Origin: Mycobacterium bourgelatii | Lineage (GTDB): Bacteria; Actinomycetota; Actinomycetes; Mycobacteriales; Mycobacteriaceae | Length of the DNA: 64,000 nucleotides | Direction: 5' to 3' | Assembly: GCF_010723575.1 (NCBI RefSeq) | Contig: NZ_BLKZ01000001.1 | Span: forward strand, 1,302,001-1,366,000 | Shown here: piece by piece, positions 41,373 to 50,780 of the stretch | Layout of the letters: each line of letters opens with the position of its first letter | How positions within the stretch are numbered: the stretch's first letter is position 1 | The notes under the pieces: model-generated | Told to the model about the DNA's origin: nothing | Databases searched by the model: none | Seen by the model: only the letters and a program-made list of their open reading frames with translations | Position numbers and translations under genes: made by a program

Positions 41373-42485
41373 TCAGGCGCCCTTCGATGCGAGGTACCGC
41401 TCGCGGTGATCACGCGAGCTGCCGAACAGTTGGCGGCCGGTACGAGCCCGGCGCAAGAACAGGTGCGCCGGGTGTTCCCAGGTGAACGCGATACCGCCGT
41501 GCATCTGGATCGCCTGCATGGCCGTCGTGTGATAGGCCTCGGCACAAGCGAATCCGGCCAGGGCGATCGCGCCACCGGCGGTTGCGGGGTCGGCGTCAAA
41601 TTGCGTCGCGGCGTGCTGTGCGGCCGATGTCGACGATTCGACCTCCAAGAGCAGGTCCGCCGCCATGTGTTTCAGGGCTTGGAAGCTGCCGATGGGGCGC
41701 CCGAACTGGATGCGGGTCTTGAGGTAATCGACGGTGATGTCGAAGATGCGGCGAGTGCCGCCGGCCTGTTCGCCGGCGAGGGCAATGACGGCGAGCGACA
41801 GGGCGTGCTCGACGGCCGCCCAGTCGGCAAGATTCATCCGGCGCGCCGGCGCTTGGTCGAAGCTGAACGTCGACATACGCACCGTCGGATCGAAAACGGT
41901 TGCGGCCGTTCGCATGAATCCGGGCGCATCCGGCGCGATCTCGAAAATGCCAATGCTCTCGTCGGTCTGGTCGATCCGTGCGACCACCAAGATGATGTCG
42001 GCGATCTGCCCGTCGAGAACATAGTGTGAATTGCCGGTCAGCAGGTACTCCGCACCCTGCCGACTTGCCTGAACCGCAACGCCGTCCGGCGACCAGGTAC
42101 CGCGGGCGCCGGTAACCGCGACGGTTCCGATGGCGGTCCCGTCAGCCAACCCGGGCAGTAACCGCGCTTTGTCGTCGTCGGTGCCCGCGGCCTGAATCAA
42201 GGCCGTGGTGAAGACCGCGCTCGACAGAAATGGGGCTGGCAGGAGTGCCGCACCGGTCACCTCGGCGACCGCTTCCAACTCCTGCGCGCCCAGCCCGACA
42301 CCTCCGTATTCGGTGTCCACGATCAGGCCGGTCAGTCCCTGTGCGGCCAGCCTGTTCCAGAGGTCGCGATCGAATCCGTCCTCGGTGTCCGTGATCCGAC
42401 GTACGTCGGCCTCGGAGCAGTGCTGAGCGAGCAACTCCTGAACCGCGGCGGCGAGTTCGGCGCGCTCGGCCACGCTCATCGTCAT
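41373..42485 (-). CDS. Acyl-CoA dehydrogenase, partner subunit
   Basis: This 370-residue protein is more divergent than its partner but keeps the ACAD N-terminal helical part (LWNRLAAQGLTGLIVDTEYGGVGLGAQELEAVAEVTG) and the C-terminal helices (YLKTRIQFGRPIGSFQALKHMAADLL, MQIHGGIAFTWEHPAHLFLRRAR-like MQAIQMHGGIAFTWEHPAH). No Glu is seen at the usual catalytic place (VEHALSLAVIALAGEQAGG), as in the non-catalytic members of heteromeric FadE pairs. The ATG at 42485 follows AGAAGG; a GTG three codons earlier is possible. It is the first gene of the pair and lies near a TetR regulator on the same strand. Confidence 0.9.
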   Translation of the reverse strand: MTMSVAERAELAAAVQELLAQHCSEADVRRITDTEDGFDRDLWNRLAAQGLTGLIVDTEYGGVGLGAQELEAVAEVTGAALLPAPFLSSAVFTTALIQAAGTDDDKARLLPGLADGTAIGTVAVTGARGTWSPDGVAVQASRQGAEYLLTGNSHYVLDGQIADIILVVARIDQTDESIGIFEIAPDAPGFMRTAATVFDPTVRMSTFSFDQAPARRMNLADWAAVEHALSLAVIALAGEQAGGTRRIFDITVDYLKTRIQFGRPIGSFQALKHMAADLLLEVESSTSAAQHAATQFDADPATAGGAIALAGFACAEAYHTTAMQAIQMHGGIAFTWEHPAHLFLRRARTGRQLFGSSRDHRERYLASKGA

Positions 42486-42590
42486 GTGTTCCACCCTTCT
42501 GCGTCCGAATCCATCATGTCTGACCGCAGATGCGGGCGAAGAGCCTGGGTTTGGGTATCACGTCGCTCCCCGCGGGGCGCCCGCCAAAAG

Positions 42591-43247
42591 CTAGTGGCTG
42601 CGCTTTCTGCCCGCCGGTTTCGGCGGCGTCAGGCCGGTGCGCACCAGGGTCTGGGCGGTGGAGACAACGACATCCAGCGAACCGCGGTTGGGGTTCCACC
42701 ATTCCGCGGCCCAGTTCAGGGCGCCCATCACCAACATGCGCGCCACGCGGGGGTCTACGTCGTCGCGGATCTCGCCATCGGCGATCGCCTCGTTGAACAA
42801 CTTCTGCCAGATACGTCCGTAGGCCGCTTCTTCCTTCTTCTGTCGCGCACGCAGGTGTTCGGGAATCTGACCCGAGTTGCGGATCGAGGCCGTCGTGTAA
42901 TCGGAGATCTCGAGTTCGTGCCGGAGGTGCGCTTCGACCGCCGCCATGATCTTGTCGATCGATGAAGTGTCGTCCGGCAGATCGTCGAGCGTCTTCAGCA
43001 GGTGCTGACGCATGTCGCTGACTCCGGCGTACATGACCTCCTCGATGAGGTCCTCACGCGAGGGGAAGTAGTAGTAGATCGCCGGGGCCTGCAACTCTGC
43101 GTACTCGGCCACATCAGTCAACCGCGTGCCCGCAAAGCCCTTGGTGCTCAACACATGTGCGGCGGCATCGAGGATGCGAGTGCGAGTTCGCTGTGATTTC
43201 GAGTCCTCGCTCTCCGCACGGGGGGCGGAGTCGCTCTTCCTAGGCAT
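42591..43247 (-). CDS. TetR-family regulator, paralogue A
   Basis: This 218-residue protein has an N-terminal helix-turn-helix (RTRILDAAAHVLSTKGFAGTRLTDVAEYAELQAPAIYYYFPSREDLIEEVMYAG) and a C-terminal ligand domain ending with RKRSH. It resembles KstR2-type lipid regulators and is a close paralogue of the TetR protein at 53014 (shared AIYY-FPSR-DLIEEVM, EAHLRHELEISDYTTA-IRN-GQ, MLV-GALNWA-EWW-P-RGS). It lies 105 bases upstream of the acyl-CoA dehydrogenase pair on the same strand and probably controls it, with an acyl-CoA ligand. The ATG at 43247 is supported by the fold; the upstream extension has no homology. Confidence 0.88.
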   Translation of the reverse strand: MPRKSDSAPRAESEDSKSQRTRTRILDAAAHVLSTKGFAGTRLTDVAEYAELQAPAIYYYFPSREDLIEEVMYAGVSDMRQHLLKTLDDLPDDTSSIDKIMAAVEAHLRHELEISDYTTASIRNSGQIPEHLRARQKKEEAAYGRIWQKLFNEAIADGEIRDDVDPRVARMLVMGALNWAAEWWNPNRGSLDVVVSTAQTLVRTGLTPPKPAGRKRSH

Positions 43248-43397
43248 CGTTCGATAATAATTTGGCTCCCGCGGGTGGGGCCATGCATGGTGGATGGCCG
43301 AACGGTGGGTCATTCCCGTCTGGGGTGAGGCTCGTTGGGCCCGCGCGAGTACGGGTCGGCCAGCGGCGCTTGCTTCCACCTCTCAGGAGGGCACTGA

Positions 43398-43913
43398 TCA
43401 CTTCAGGCTTGCCAGGGCGGAGTTTTCGACACCGATCCGGGTGCGTAACAGCGCAGCGTTGAGCGAAGTGAACGCCAGCGCGGTGATCCATGCGTTGTGC
43501 GCCAACGGCAGCGCGATTCCCTCGACCACCACGGCGACGTAGTTCGGGTGCGGGAAGAACCGGTAGGGACCCCCGGTGACCCGCGGCGCATTGGGTATGA
43601 CGACGACGCGGGTGTTCCACTGATGCCCCAGCGTGGTGATGCACCACCAGCGCAGCACCTGGGTTCCCACCGCCAGCGCCAGCATCGGCCAGCCCAGTGC
43701 GGGAACGAATGGGCGATGCAGCGCAATCACTTCCACCAGGCACCCCGCCAGGAAACCGGTATGCAGGATGACCATGGTGGGGTAGTGGGTCACGCCGAAT
43801 TCGACGCCGCCACGGGCGCGGCTCCACGCGAGGTTGCGGTTCGAGACGATCAGTTCGACGACGCGCTCGACCGCGACCGCGGCGATCAGCAAGATGTACC
43901 AGGACATGGGCAC
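43398..43913 (-). CDS. Isoprenylcysteine methyltransferase-family protein beside a type III PKS
   Basis: This 171-residue membrane protein has four to five hydrophobic segments and the ICMT C-terminal signature GPYRFFPHPNYVAVVVEG, which binds S-adenosylmethionine. In Bacillus the homologue BpsB (YpbQ) methylates alkylpyrones made by its type III PKS partner BpsA. The gene starts six bases after the PKS stop, so the same pairing is likely here: O-methylation of a polyketide lipid. It is the last gene of the mmpL-PKS operon. Confidence 0.85.
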   Translation of the reverse strand: MPMSWYILLIAAVAVERVVELIVSNRNLAWSRARGGVEFGVTHYPTMVILHTGFLAGCLVEVIALHRPFVPALGWPMLALAVGTQVLRWWCITTLGHQWNTRVVVIPNAPRVTGGPYRFFPHPNYVAVVVEGIALPLAHNAWITALAFTSLNAALLRTRIGVENSALASLK

Positions 43914-43919
43914 CGCTGC

Positions 43920-44981
43920 TCAATTCCACCGCAGCAGTACGAGTTCCGCGCAGAAGCCGGGACCCATCGCCATCAGCACGCCGGGGAGACCGCTGGCCGG
44001 TTGCTTTGCCAGCGTGTCGCGCAGTACGTGCAGCACCGAGGACGACGACAGGTTGCCGACCTCGCTCAACGATCGCCAGGTCAGCTCGAGTGCATCGTCG
44101 GGCAATTCCAGCGCCTCGGTGATCGCCTCGATGACCCTCGGCCCGCCGGGGTGACTCACCCAGGTGTCAATGTCGTCGATCGTCAGCCCGTGGCCGGTCA
44201 GGAATCCGGTGAGGTCGTCGGACAGATGCTTCTCGACGAGGGTGGCGACGTTGGGGGACAGCACCAGCGAAAGTCCGGACGAGCCGAAGTTCCAACCCAT
44301 CGTGGTCAAGGAGTCCGGGTACAGCCGGCTGCGTGAGTCCACCACGGTGGGCCCCTGGGCGCCAATCCGCTCGGCACGTTGGTCGCCCACGGCAACGACC
44401 GCCGACGCGCCGTCGGCGAACAGCACGCTTCCGACCATGGTGGCGACGGTCGGCTCGGCGCCGGGATAGGTCAGCGAGCACAGTTCCACTGACACCAGGA
44501 CCGCTACGTCATTCGGCGCACCCCGCAGGTAGTCGTTCAACCGCCCGACTCCGGCCGCGCCGGCCACGCAGCCGAGGCCGAACAGCGGCGAACGTCGTAC
44601 ATCCGGGCGCATACCCAGACGGCCCGCAATGCGGGCGTCCAACGACGGCACCGCCAATCCCGTCACCGTCGTCGTGACAATCAGATCGACGTCTTCTGGT
44701 TTGAGGCCTGCCTCGTCGAGCGCGCCGGATAGGGCAGTGCTTCCCAACTCGACGGCGTTCTCGATGAAGATGTCGTTCGCCGCACCGAAGTCGGTGAGGG
44801 CGGAGTATCTCTCTAGCGGAAGTACGAAATGGCGACTGTTGACTTTGGCGTTCGCGTGCAGTTTGCGGAGAAGATCTTCATGGGGTTCGTAACCGGGAAA
44901 CCGGATGAACGCCTCGGTGATCTCATCTTGCGTGTAGCGGTGCGGCGGCAACACGCCCTGCACTGCAGAAATGACAGTCAT
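43920..44981 (-). CDS. Type III polyketide synthase (chalcone/stilbene synthase family), Pks10/Pks11-like
   Basis: This 353-residue protein has the same length as mycobacterial Pks10 and Pks11. The catalytic triad is visible: Cys138 in FGLGCVAGAAG, His277 in WVSHPGGPRVIEA and Asn310 in SEVGNLSSSSV. It condenses malonyl-CoA (or methylmalonyl-CoA) onto a long fatty acyl-CoA to give alkylpyrones or alkylresorcinols. It starts six bases after the mmpL stop and is followed by a methyltransferase gene, so synthesis, tailoring and export appear grouped. Confidence 0.93.
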   Translation of the reverse strand: MTVISAVQGVLPPHRYTQDEITEAFIRFPGYEPHEDLLRKLHANAKVNSRHFVLPLERYSALTDFGAANDIFIENAVELGSTALSGALDEAGLKPEDVDLIVTTTVTGLAVPSLDARIAGRLGMRPDVRRSPLFGLGCVAGAAGVGRLNDYLRGAPNDVAVLVSVELCSLTYPGAEPTVATMVGSVLFADGASAVVAVGDQRAERIGAQGPTVVDSRSRLYPDSLTTMGWNFGSSGLSLVLSPNVATLVEKHLSDDLTGFLTGHGLTIDDIDTWVSHPGGPRVIEAITEALELPDDALELTWRSLSEVGNLSSSSVLHVLRDTLAKQPASGLPGVLMAMGPGFCAELVLLRWN

Positions 44982-44986
44982 ATCAG

Positions 44987-47320
44987 CTACTTCCCATCGG
45001 ACGTGGTTGTGGCGTAATTGGTTTCAACGCCCACTTCGATCAATTCGTCGTTGAATTGCGGTCGGGCTGGGTTCGCGTCCAACCCATGCTCGGGCATCGG
45101 GACGGAGTGACCGTCATTGAGCCCGAGAAGTTTGTGTAGGCGGACCAGAGGCGCGGGAGCCCACCAGTTCCGTCGTCCTAGGACATGCATGAACGCCGGC
45201 ATCAGAACCATTCGCACCACGGTCGCGTCGACGGCGACGGCCAGGGTGAGGCCAAGACCGAACATCCGCATGAACGACACGTGGGATGCGATCATCGCCG
45301 CGAAGGAGATCGACATGATCAGTGCGGCAGCGGTAACGACCCGACCGGTGCGGGCGATCCCGCGGGCCACACTCTCGTCGTTGTCGGTAGCCTCGGAAAG
45401 CTGCCAGAACTCGTGGATTCGGGACACCAGGAACACCTCGTAATCCATCGAAAGCCCGAAAGCGATGCAAAACAACAGGACTGGGATGTTGGCGACCAAG
45501 ATCCCGCTGGGAGTCGTTCCGAAACCACCGAGGTGACCATCCTGGAAGATCCACACCATCGCGCCGAACGCGGCGGTAAGCGAAAGCACGTTGAGCACCA
45601 ACGCTTTCAACGGCATCACAACGCTGCCGGTCAACAGGAACAGCAGCAGGAACATGATGCCGCCGATCAGTCCGAGCACTAGTGGCAGGCGTGATGCGAT
45701 GGCGTCCACGCTGTCTCGGTTGAGCTGGGCTGTGCCGGCGAACAGTACCTTCGTGCCACCCGGCGTCGGGACCGCATGCAGGCGGTTCAGCTGTGTTTCA
45801 GACCGGTCGGAAAACAGTGGAGCGGTGCTGTCAACGGTCAGGAACGCGGTGCCGTTAACCTGCCCTGCCGGTGCCGACGGTCCTCCGACGGCGGTTCCGG
45901 CGACGTAGGTTGCGGTCGGGGATGAGACCGCGGAGACGTCGGGCACCCGTGACAGGCCAATGGCGTATTGCTCCATCTCGCCTCGGGACAGGTCGCCGGT
46001 ATCGGGGATGACGATGGTCACCGCGGTATCGGAGTCGATGCGGAAGTCTTCGCGCAGGCGATCGCCGACCTGGTGCGCCGAAGCTGAGGTGGGCAGTACC
46101 CGGTCATCGGGGAAACCCCATTTGACGCCGAGGAACGGCAGGCCGAGGAACACCAGGACGGTGACACCTGCCAGTCCCAGCGGAACCGCACGGCGGATGA
46201 CGAATCTCGTCCAGCGATACCAGAATTGTGGTGTAACGGGCCGCAGGATGGGTTCTGGCCGGCGCAACAGGCGTCGAATGAGCCGGCGGATGTGGGACGA
46301 ATTCACCCGGTCGCCGAGCAGGATGAGAGCGGCGGGCGTGACAACGACGGCGGCAAAGGCGGCGAGCGCGACGACGGCGACCCCCGCGTAGGCGAACGAC
46401 TTCAGGAAATGCATTGGGAACAACACCATGACTGCCATTGCGAGGGCGACCGTGGTGGCCGAGAACAACACGGTGCGACCCGCCGTGACCACCGTGCGCG
46501 CGACGGCAACTTCACGGTCGGCTCCATCAGCCAGCTCGTCGCGATAGCGGCTGAGGATTAGCAGCGTGTAGTCGATGGCCAGCGCCAAACCCATGGCCGT
46601 CGTGAGGTTCAGGGCGAATATCGACACATCGCTGATGAACGAAATCGTCCGCAGGACAGCCAAAGTGCCGAAGATCGCCATTCCGCCGATGCCCACGGGC
46701 AGCGCTGCGGCGCTCAGACTGCCGAAGACCCACAGCAACACGAGGAAGCTGAGCGGGATCGCGATCGATTCCATCACCAGCAGGTCGTGCTGCGACTGCT
46801 TTGTGATCTGCACGTTGACCATCGCCGCGCCGCCCGTCCGCACTGTGACTCCGTTACGGTCGTACGTCACCAGCGCGGACAGCTCCTCCGCGTACGTCTG
46901 CTGCTCGCTTTCGTTCCCCTTGATGCCCGCGACGATCAGTCCGGTGCTGTGGTCCTTGCTGACCAGATCGGCCGCGGCTTGCGGTGGGGTGGTCCACGGT
47001 GAGGCCACATCGACCACATGTGGCGCGGTTCGCAGTTGTTCGACGATGGCAATCCCGGCCGCGCGCGCGGCCGGGCTGTTGACGCCATCGGTTGCCGAGA
47101 CGGTGATAAGCAGCTGGGTGTCACCCTGGTTGAACTTGTCCGTCAGAAGCTGGGTCGCCCGCGCCGATTGCGCTGCCGGATCCTGAAATCCGCTGGCGGA
47201 CAGACTATTCGCGACCGGCACTCCAAAGATGGCTAGGCCCAGTGTCAGCAGGGCCGCCGCGACGATCACACGTCGTGGCCTCGCGATCGCCATCCTTGCA
47301 ATCTGATTCAGCAAGGTCAC
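44987..47320 (-). CDS. MmpL-type RND lipid transporter
   Basis: This protein of about 777 residues has the MMPL layout: one membrane helix, an extracytoplasmic loop domain (about 40-185), five helices, a second loop domain, and five more helices. The proton-relay motif appears as LALAIDYTLLILSRYRDEL in the first half and GLSMDYEVFLVSRIHE in the second. It should carry the lipid product of the adjacent PKS outward. GTG 47320 (MTLLNQIARMAIARP) is chosen, 11 residues before the first helix. The frame extends to a TTG at 47404 with 28 more codons and no ribosome site. Confidence 0.88.
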   Translation of the reverse strand: MTLLNQIARMAIARPRRVIVAAALLTLGLAIFGVPVANSLSASGFQDPAAQSARATQLLTDKFNQGDTQLLITVSATDGVNSPAARAAGIAIVEQLRTAPHVVDVASPWTTPPQAAADLVSKDHSTGLIVAGIKGNESEQQTYAEELSALVTYDRNGVTVRTGGAAMVNVQITKQSQHDLLVMESIAIPLSFLVLLWVFGSLSAAALPVGIGGMAIFGTLAVLRTISFISDVSIFALNLTTAMGLALAIDYTLLILSRYRDELADGADREVAVARTVVTAGRTVLFSATTVALAMAVMVLFPMHFLKSFAYAGVAVVALAAFAAVVVTPAALILLGDRVNSSHIRRLIRRLLRRPEPILRPVTPQFWYRWTRFVIRRAVPLGLAGVTVLVFLGLPFLGVKWGFPDDRVLPTSASAHQVGDRLREDFRIDSDTAVTIVIPDTGDLSRGEMEQYAIGLSRVPDVSAVSSPTATYVAGTAVGGPSAPAGQVNGTAFLTVDSTAPLFSDRSETQLNRLHAVPTPGGTKVLFAGTAQLNRDSVDAIASRLPLVLGLIGGIMFLLLFLLTGSVVMPLKALVLNVLSLTAAFGAMVWIFQDGHLGGFGTTPSGILVANIPVLLFCIAFGLSMDYEVFLVSRIHEFWQLSEATDNDESVARGIARTGRVVTAAALIMSISFAAMIASHVSFMRMFGLGLTLAVAVDATVVRMVLMPAFMHVLGRRNWWAPAPLVRLHKLLGLNDGHSVPMPEHGLDANPARPQFNDELIEVGVETNYATTTSDGK

Positions 47321-47715
47321 CCATCCGTCAGGTTTTCGAACTCGGTTTCGGCCAACTGCCGATTTGAAATGAGCCACGGCGCGCGGCGAAGGATCGTTCA
47401 CCAACGGATGGTGAGCCCCGTCTCACTGTCTCCGGTGTTGTCGGCTTGCTACGTTTGCTGACGACGCGAGTCTCTGGGAAAGCGCTCCTTAGGCGGTTTG
47501 CTGTGGCCGCGCCTGGGAAGGAACCTACAAGATGCTGCACGGATGCTGTGGACCGCAAGTCGGGGCACGGATTTCGTCGATAACGGGCCCCATCGCGCAG
47601 GTGCGGCAGTTAGTATCGAACTGCGCCTGATCTGGCGGCTTCGGGCACAGTCAGTAGAGAGTTGGGAAAGAGTGAATTTCGTTGGCCGTGTTGGTCAACC
47701 TTCGACACGCGCCAC
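47321..47715. promoter_or_regulatory. Divergent promoter region, mmpL versus flavin monooxygenase
   Basis: These are about 395 bases without a convincing gene if the short starts are right on both sides. A 15-codon leader frame (GTG 47672, MNFVGRVGQPSTRAT) follows GGGAAAGA and its TGA overlaps the TTG start of the monooxygenase as TTGA at 47716-47719, which looks like translational coupling. No clear palindrome is seen. Confidence 0.35.
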
Positions 47716-49116
47716 TTGAGCGCGCGGGGGGCGACGGAGGACACCACCGTTGTCGTTGTCGGTGCCGGAATCACTGGGATCGGCGCCGCGTACTACCTGC
47801 GCACCAACGGGATTCCGTATCTCGTCATCGAGGCCAACGATGACCTGGGCGGAGTTTGGCACACTCAGCGCTGGCACGGAGCGCGGTGCGACTCTGACTT
47901 CGTCAAGTACTCCTACAGCTTCCAGCCCCATCCGTCGTCGCGGTGTCTGTTGGATCGCGACGAGATCCAACGCTACCTGCGCTCGGTCGCCGAGCAGTTC
48001 GACCTGCTGAGGAACATCCGCTTCAGCACGCGGGTAACGTCCGCGTCGTTCGACACCACGACGGGACGCTGGGTGGTTCAGACCCCACACGGTGCCATCC
48101 GGGCGCAGTTCGTGATCAACGGCAACGGCTATTTCAATCTGCCGCATGTGCCGGAGTTCCCGGGTGTCGACACCTTCGATGGCGAGATCATCCACACATT
48201 TGATTTGGATGCCGAACGCAAATTCCCCGGGAAGAACGTGGTGCTGGTGGGCAGTGGTTCCACCGCTATCTGCGCCGCGCCTGAGCTGGCGAGGGTGTCG
48301 GGCTCCATGACGATGCTGCAGCGCTCGCCGTCCTACATCTATGAGGTGGATAACAAGGCAACGCCGTTGATGCGGTTATGCCAGTACCTCTACGGCCGAG
48401 GGCTCGGGTTCCCGATCAAGTTCCTGCGCAACTACCTTCAGTTGCGCGACGATGTGATTTTCGTTGCCTTCCGCGCATTTCCGCGCCCCGCACGGTGGTT
48501 CTTCCGTCAGCACTGGCAAGACACGGTAAACAGCGAACAGCTCAAGCGGGACTTCTCGCCTTCCTATTCGCCGTGGGAGCAGCGCATCCCCGTCGCTATT
48601 GGCCTAAAGGAGGCGGTGCGTCGCGGGGCGGTACGCATTGAGACAGGGACGATCGCACGGTTCACGCCAAGCTCCGTGGTACTCGTCGGCGGGAAGGAAC
48701 TGCAGTGCGACGTATGTATCCTTGCGACCGGCTTCGAGTTGGACTTCCTCAAGTTTGAGCTGCGTGTGGACGGCGCTCAGATCGAGGTGCGCGGGATCAA
48801 CTTCTACAAGGGCATCATGTGGGGCGGAGTGCCCAATTACTTTCAGCCGGTTGGTGTTTGGCACTCTGCTTGGACCCAACGCTCGGAGACCGTCACACGG
48901 TTCGCCATCAAGGTCATCAAACACATGGCCGCGCATCAATTGAATACCGTTAGCATCGAGCGCAAAGAGGTCGACTACACCCCCTCCATTACTCCTGGCT
49001 ATCTGATGCGCGACCTCCCGGAACTGCCACGCCTCTATGCCAGCTGGGAGCTACCCACCCTGGACAACCTGTTGGGGCGTTACCGATTTGCGCCACGCAA
49101 ACTGAACTTCACCTAG
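47716..49116 (+). CDS. Flavin-containing (Baeyer-Villiger type) monooxygenase
   Basis: This 466-residue protein has the FAD motif VVVVGAGITGIGAAYYLRTNG and the NADP motif NVVLVGSGSTAICAAPELA. Between them FDGEIIHTFDLDAE corresponds to the family fingerprint FxGxxxHxxxW/P with the last residue changed. ILATGFELDFLKFEL is the conserved C-terminal ATG motif. It should insert one oxygen atom into a ketone or soft nucleophile using NADPH; EthA is a mycobacterial relative. The start is uncertain: TTG 47716 gives a normal N terminus, TTG 47662 adds 18 residues. Confidence 0.85.
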   Translation: MSARGATEDTTVVVVGAGITGIGAAYYLRTNGIPYLVIEANDDLGGVWHTQRWHGARCDSDFVKYSYSFQPHPSSRCLLDRDEIQRYLRSVAEQFDLLRNIRFSTRVTSASFDTTTGRWVVQTPHGAIRAQFVINGNGYFNLPHVPEFPGVDTFDGEIIHTFDLDAERKFPGKNVVLVGSGSTAICAAPELARVSGSMTMLQRSPSYIYEVDNKATPLMRLCQYLYGRGLGFPIKFLRNYLQLRDDVIFVAFRAFPRPARWFFRQHWQDTVNSEQLKRDFSPSYSPWEQRIPVAIGLKEAVRRGAVRIETGTIARFTPSSVVLVGGKELQCDVCILATGFELDFLKFELRVDGAQIEVRGINFYKGIMWGGVPNYFQPVGVWHSAWTQRSETVTRFAIKVIKHMAAHQLNTVSIERKEVDYTPSITPGYLMRDLPELPRLYASWELPTLDNLLGRYRFAPRKLNFT

Positions 49117-49251
49117 CCCCACGACGGCCGGCCGACGGATTGACGAACGGTCGACACGGACAACCGTCAATTGAAGGATTGCTTGCCGGGCAATCGGTGG
49201 TTCTCCGATAGATTTCTGCCGAAACTGCCGCATGACCAGGCCGCGTGCACC

Positions 49252-49257
49252 TAAGCT
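49252..49257 (+). promoter_or_regulatory. -10 box of the LipY-family leader (second copy)
   Basis: TAAGCT is followed by CCGGCTAGTCGG and later by GTTGCCCCGA and GAGCGG, as before the other PE-lipase genes. It lies 65 bases upstream of the TTG start at 49322. Confidence 0.6.
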
Positions 49258-49321
49258 CCGGCTAGTCGGAGCGGGACCGGCCGGGCACGCGATCTGTTGC
49301 CCCGAAGAGCGGAGCTACACA

Positions 49322-50491
49322 TTGTCGTATGTTGTTGCGTTGCCCGAGGCGATGTCAGCCGCGGCCACCAACGTGGCCGCGATTGGCGAGGTGGTCGCGA
49401 CGGCGGGCCAGGGCGCGGCCGCTGCCACCATAGGATTGCTTGCCGCCGCTGAGGACGAGGTGTCAGCGGCGATCGCGGCTGTGTTTTCCGCCCACGGCGA
49501 GGGCTATCAAGCTCTCAGTGCCCAGGCGGCTGCGGTTCACGAGCGCTTCGTCCAGACCCTGGCCGGTGCCAGCGGGGCGTATGCAGCCGCTGAGGCCGCC
49601 AGCGCAGCGCCGCTGGCGGCCGTAGAGCAGGCGGCGGTCGGTGTTCAGCAACTCCATGCCGCAGCGGCCACCGGATTCGAATCTCTGTTTTCGGTGCGGG
49701 ACTCGCCAATTCTGAAGCTGCTGGCCAGTGACATCCCGCCGTGGTCGTGGGTCATGGGCAACTCACCGCCGCCGTTGCTTAATTCACTACTGGGACAAAC
49801 GGTTTCGTACGGCACGTATGAGGGAATGAACGTCGTCCAGATAACCCCGGCGCGTCCCACCGGCGAATACGTAGTTGCCTTGCACGGTGGTGCGTATATC
49901 TTCCCGCCCTCGATCTTCCACTGGATCAATTATTCGGTGACGTCCTACATGACGGGCGCAACCTTCCAGGTGCCGATCTACCCGTTGATACAGGAAGGGG
50001 GCACCGCCGCCACCGTCGTACCGAGAACGGCCAGCTTCATTTCCTCGCAGATCGCTGCGCATGGGGTCGAGAACGTCAGTGTGATCGGCGACTCTGCGGG
50101 TGGCAACCTCGCACTCGCGGCCGTCCAGTACATGTTGCAGACGAACCCGCTCGGCCCCGTGCCGTCGTCGATGGTTCTGCTGTCTCCATGGCTCGATTTG
50201 ACCCTTGGACAGCAGGTCGGCATGTGGTGGGGGGACAACCTGCCGATCACCAACCCGATGGTTAGTCCGCTGTACGGGTCGCTTGCCGGACTTCCGCCGA
50301 CGTACGTCTACTCGGGTGGGTTGGATCCCCTCGTAATCTCCGCGGCAGCCCTCGAGAAGTTGGCCGTGAGTCAGGGCGCCCCGATCGGTTTCGTACTAGC
50401 GCCCTTCCACAGCCACGACTGGCCGCTACTCTCCGCATACGGCTTCTTGCACTGGCCCCAAATCAACCAACAGCTCGGTATCGCCGCCTAA
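49322..50491 (+). CDS. PE-domain triacylglycerol lipase, LipY paralogue 2
   Basis: This 389-residue protein has a PE domain ending with YAAAE (87-91), a linker of about 40 residues, and a lipase domain with HGG at 188-190, Ser258 in GDSAGG, Asp335 in GGLDP and His365 in HSHDW. All catalytic residues are present. The start codon is TTG, in the place of GTG or TTG in the paralogues (MSYVVALPEAMSAAA). An upstream extension of 30 codons in frame covers the conserved leader and is rejected. It probably reaches the surface through ESX-5. Confidence 0.92.
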   Translation: MSYVVALPEAMSAAATNVAAIGEVVATAGQGAAAATIGLLAAAEDEVSAAIAAVFSAHGEGYQALSAQAAAVHERFVQTLAGASGAYAAAEAASAAPLAAVEQAAVGVQQLHAAAATGFESLFSVRDSPILKLLASDIPPWSWVMGNSPPPLLNSLLGQTVSYGTYEGMNVVQITPARPTGEYVVALHGGAYIFPPSIFHWINYSVTSYMTGATFQVPIYPLIQEGGTAATVVPRTASFISSQIAAHGVENVSVIGDSAGGNLALAAVQYMLQTNPLGPVPSSMVLLSPWLDLTLGQQVGMWWGDNLPITNPMVSPLYGSLAGLPPTYVYSGGLDPLVISAAALEKLAVSQGAPIGFVLAPFHSHDWPLLSAYGFLHWPQINQQLGIAA

Positions 50492-50521
50492 CCGTCTCGT
50501 CCCGCCCTACGGACGAACGTC

Positions 50522-50686
50522 CTACCCACGGTGGTGTGGTGGCGCCTCATCGCGCAGCCAGTCGTCGTTCGACGCCTGCCGCATCGAGTCCTCGTCGCCG
50601 AACCGCTCCAAGTCCTCGGGCGTGACGCGCGCCCGTGGCGCTTTCGGCGCAGCCGCGGGTGGGGGTTTGGGGTCCATGCCGCCCAT
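50522..50686 (-). CDS. Small conserved acidic/proline-rich protein
   Basis: This protein of about 54 residues has a Pro/Ala-rich start (MDPKPPPAAAPKAPRARV) followed by TPEDLERFGDEDSMRQASNDDWLRDE. The second half looks like a real short conserved motif protein rather than a chance frame. The ATG at 50686 follows AGGGACA; an ATG at 50719 would add 11 residues. The function is unknown. Confidence 0.5.
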   Translation of the reverse strand: MGGMDPKPPPAAAPKAPRARVTPEDLERFGDEDSMRQASNDDWLRDEAPPHHRG

Positions 50687-50753
50687 TGTCCCTCGCGCTT
50701 CGAAGTGCTGCTGCGGCATCGACCTTCGCGGCTGTAGCTACCGAAAGGCGAAT

Positions 50754-50780
50754 CTAACACAGAATAGAATTCTGTGCTAG
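50754..50780. promoter_or_regulatory. Long inverted repeat, probable TetR-type operator
   Basis: CTAACACAGAAT (50754-50765) and ATTCTGTGCTAG (50769-50780) form 12-base arms with a single mismatch around AGA. It lies about 194 bases before the crotonase-fusion remnant and between it and the small convergent-side gene. The size and symmetry fit a TetR-family dimer; a TetR gene lies 2.2 kb downstream. The other 190 bases before 50974 show no gene. Confidence 0.55.
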
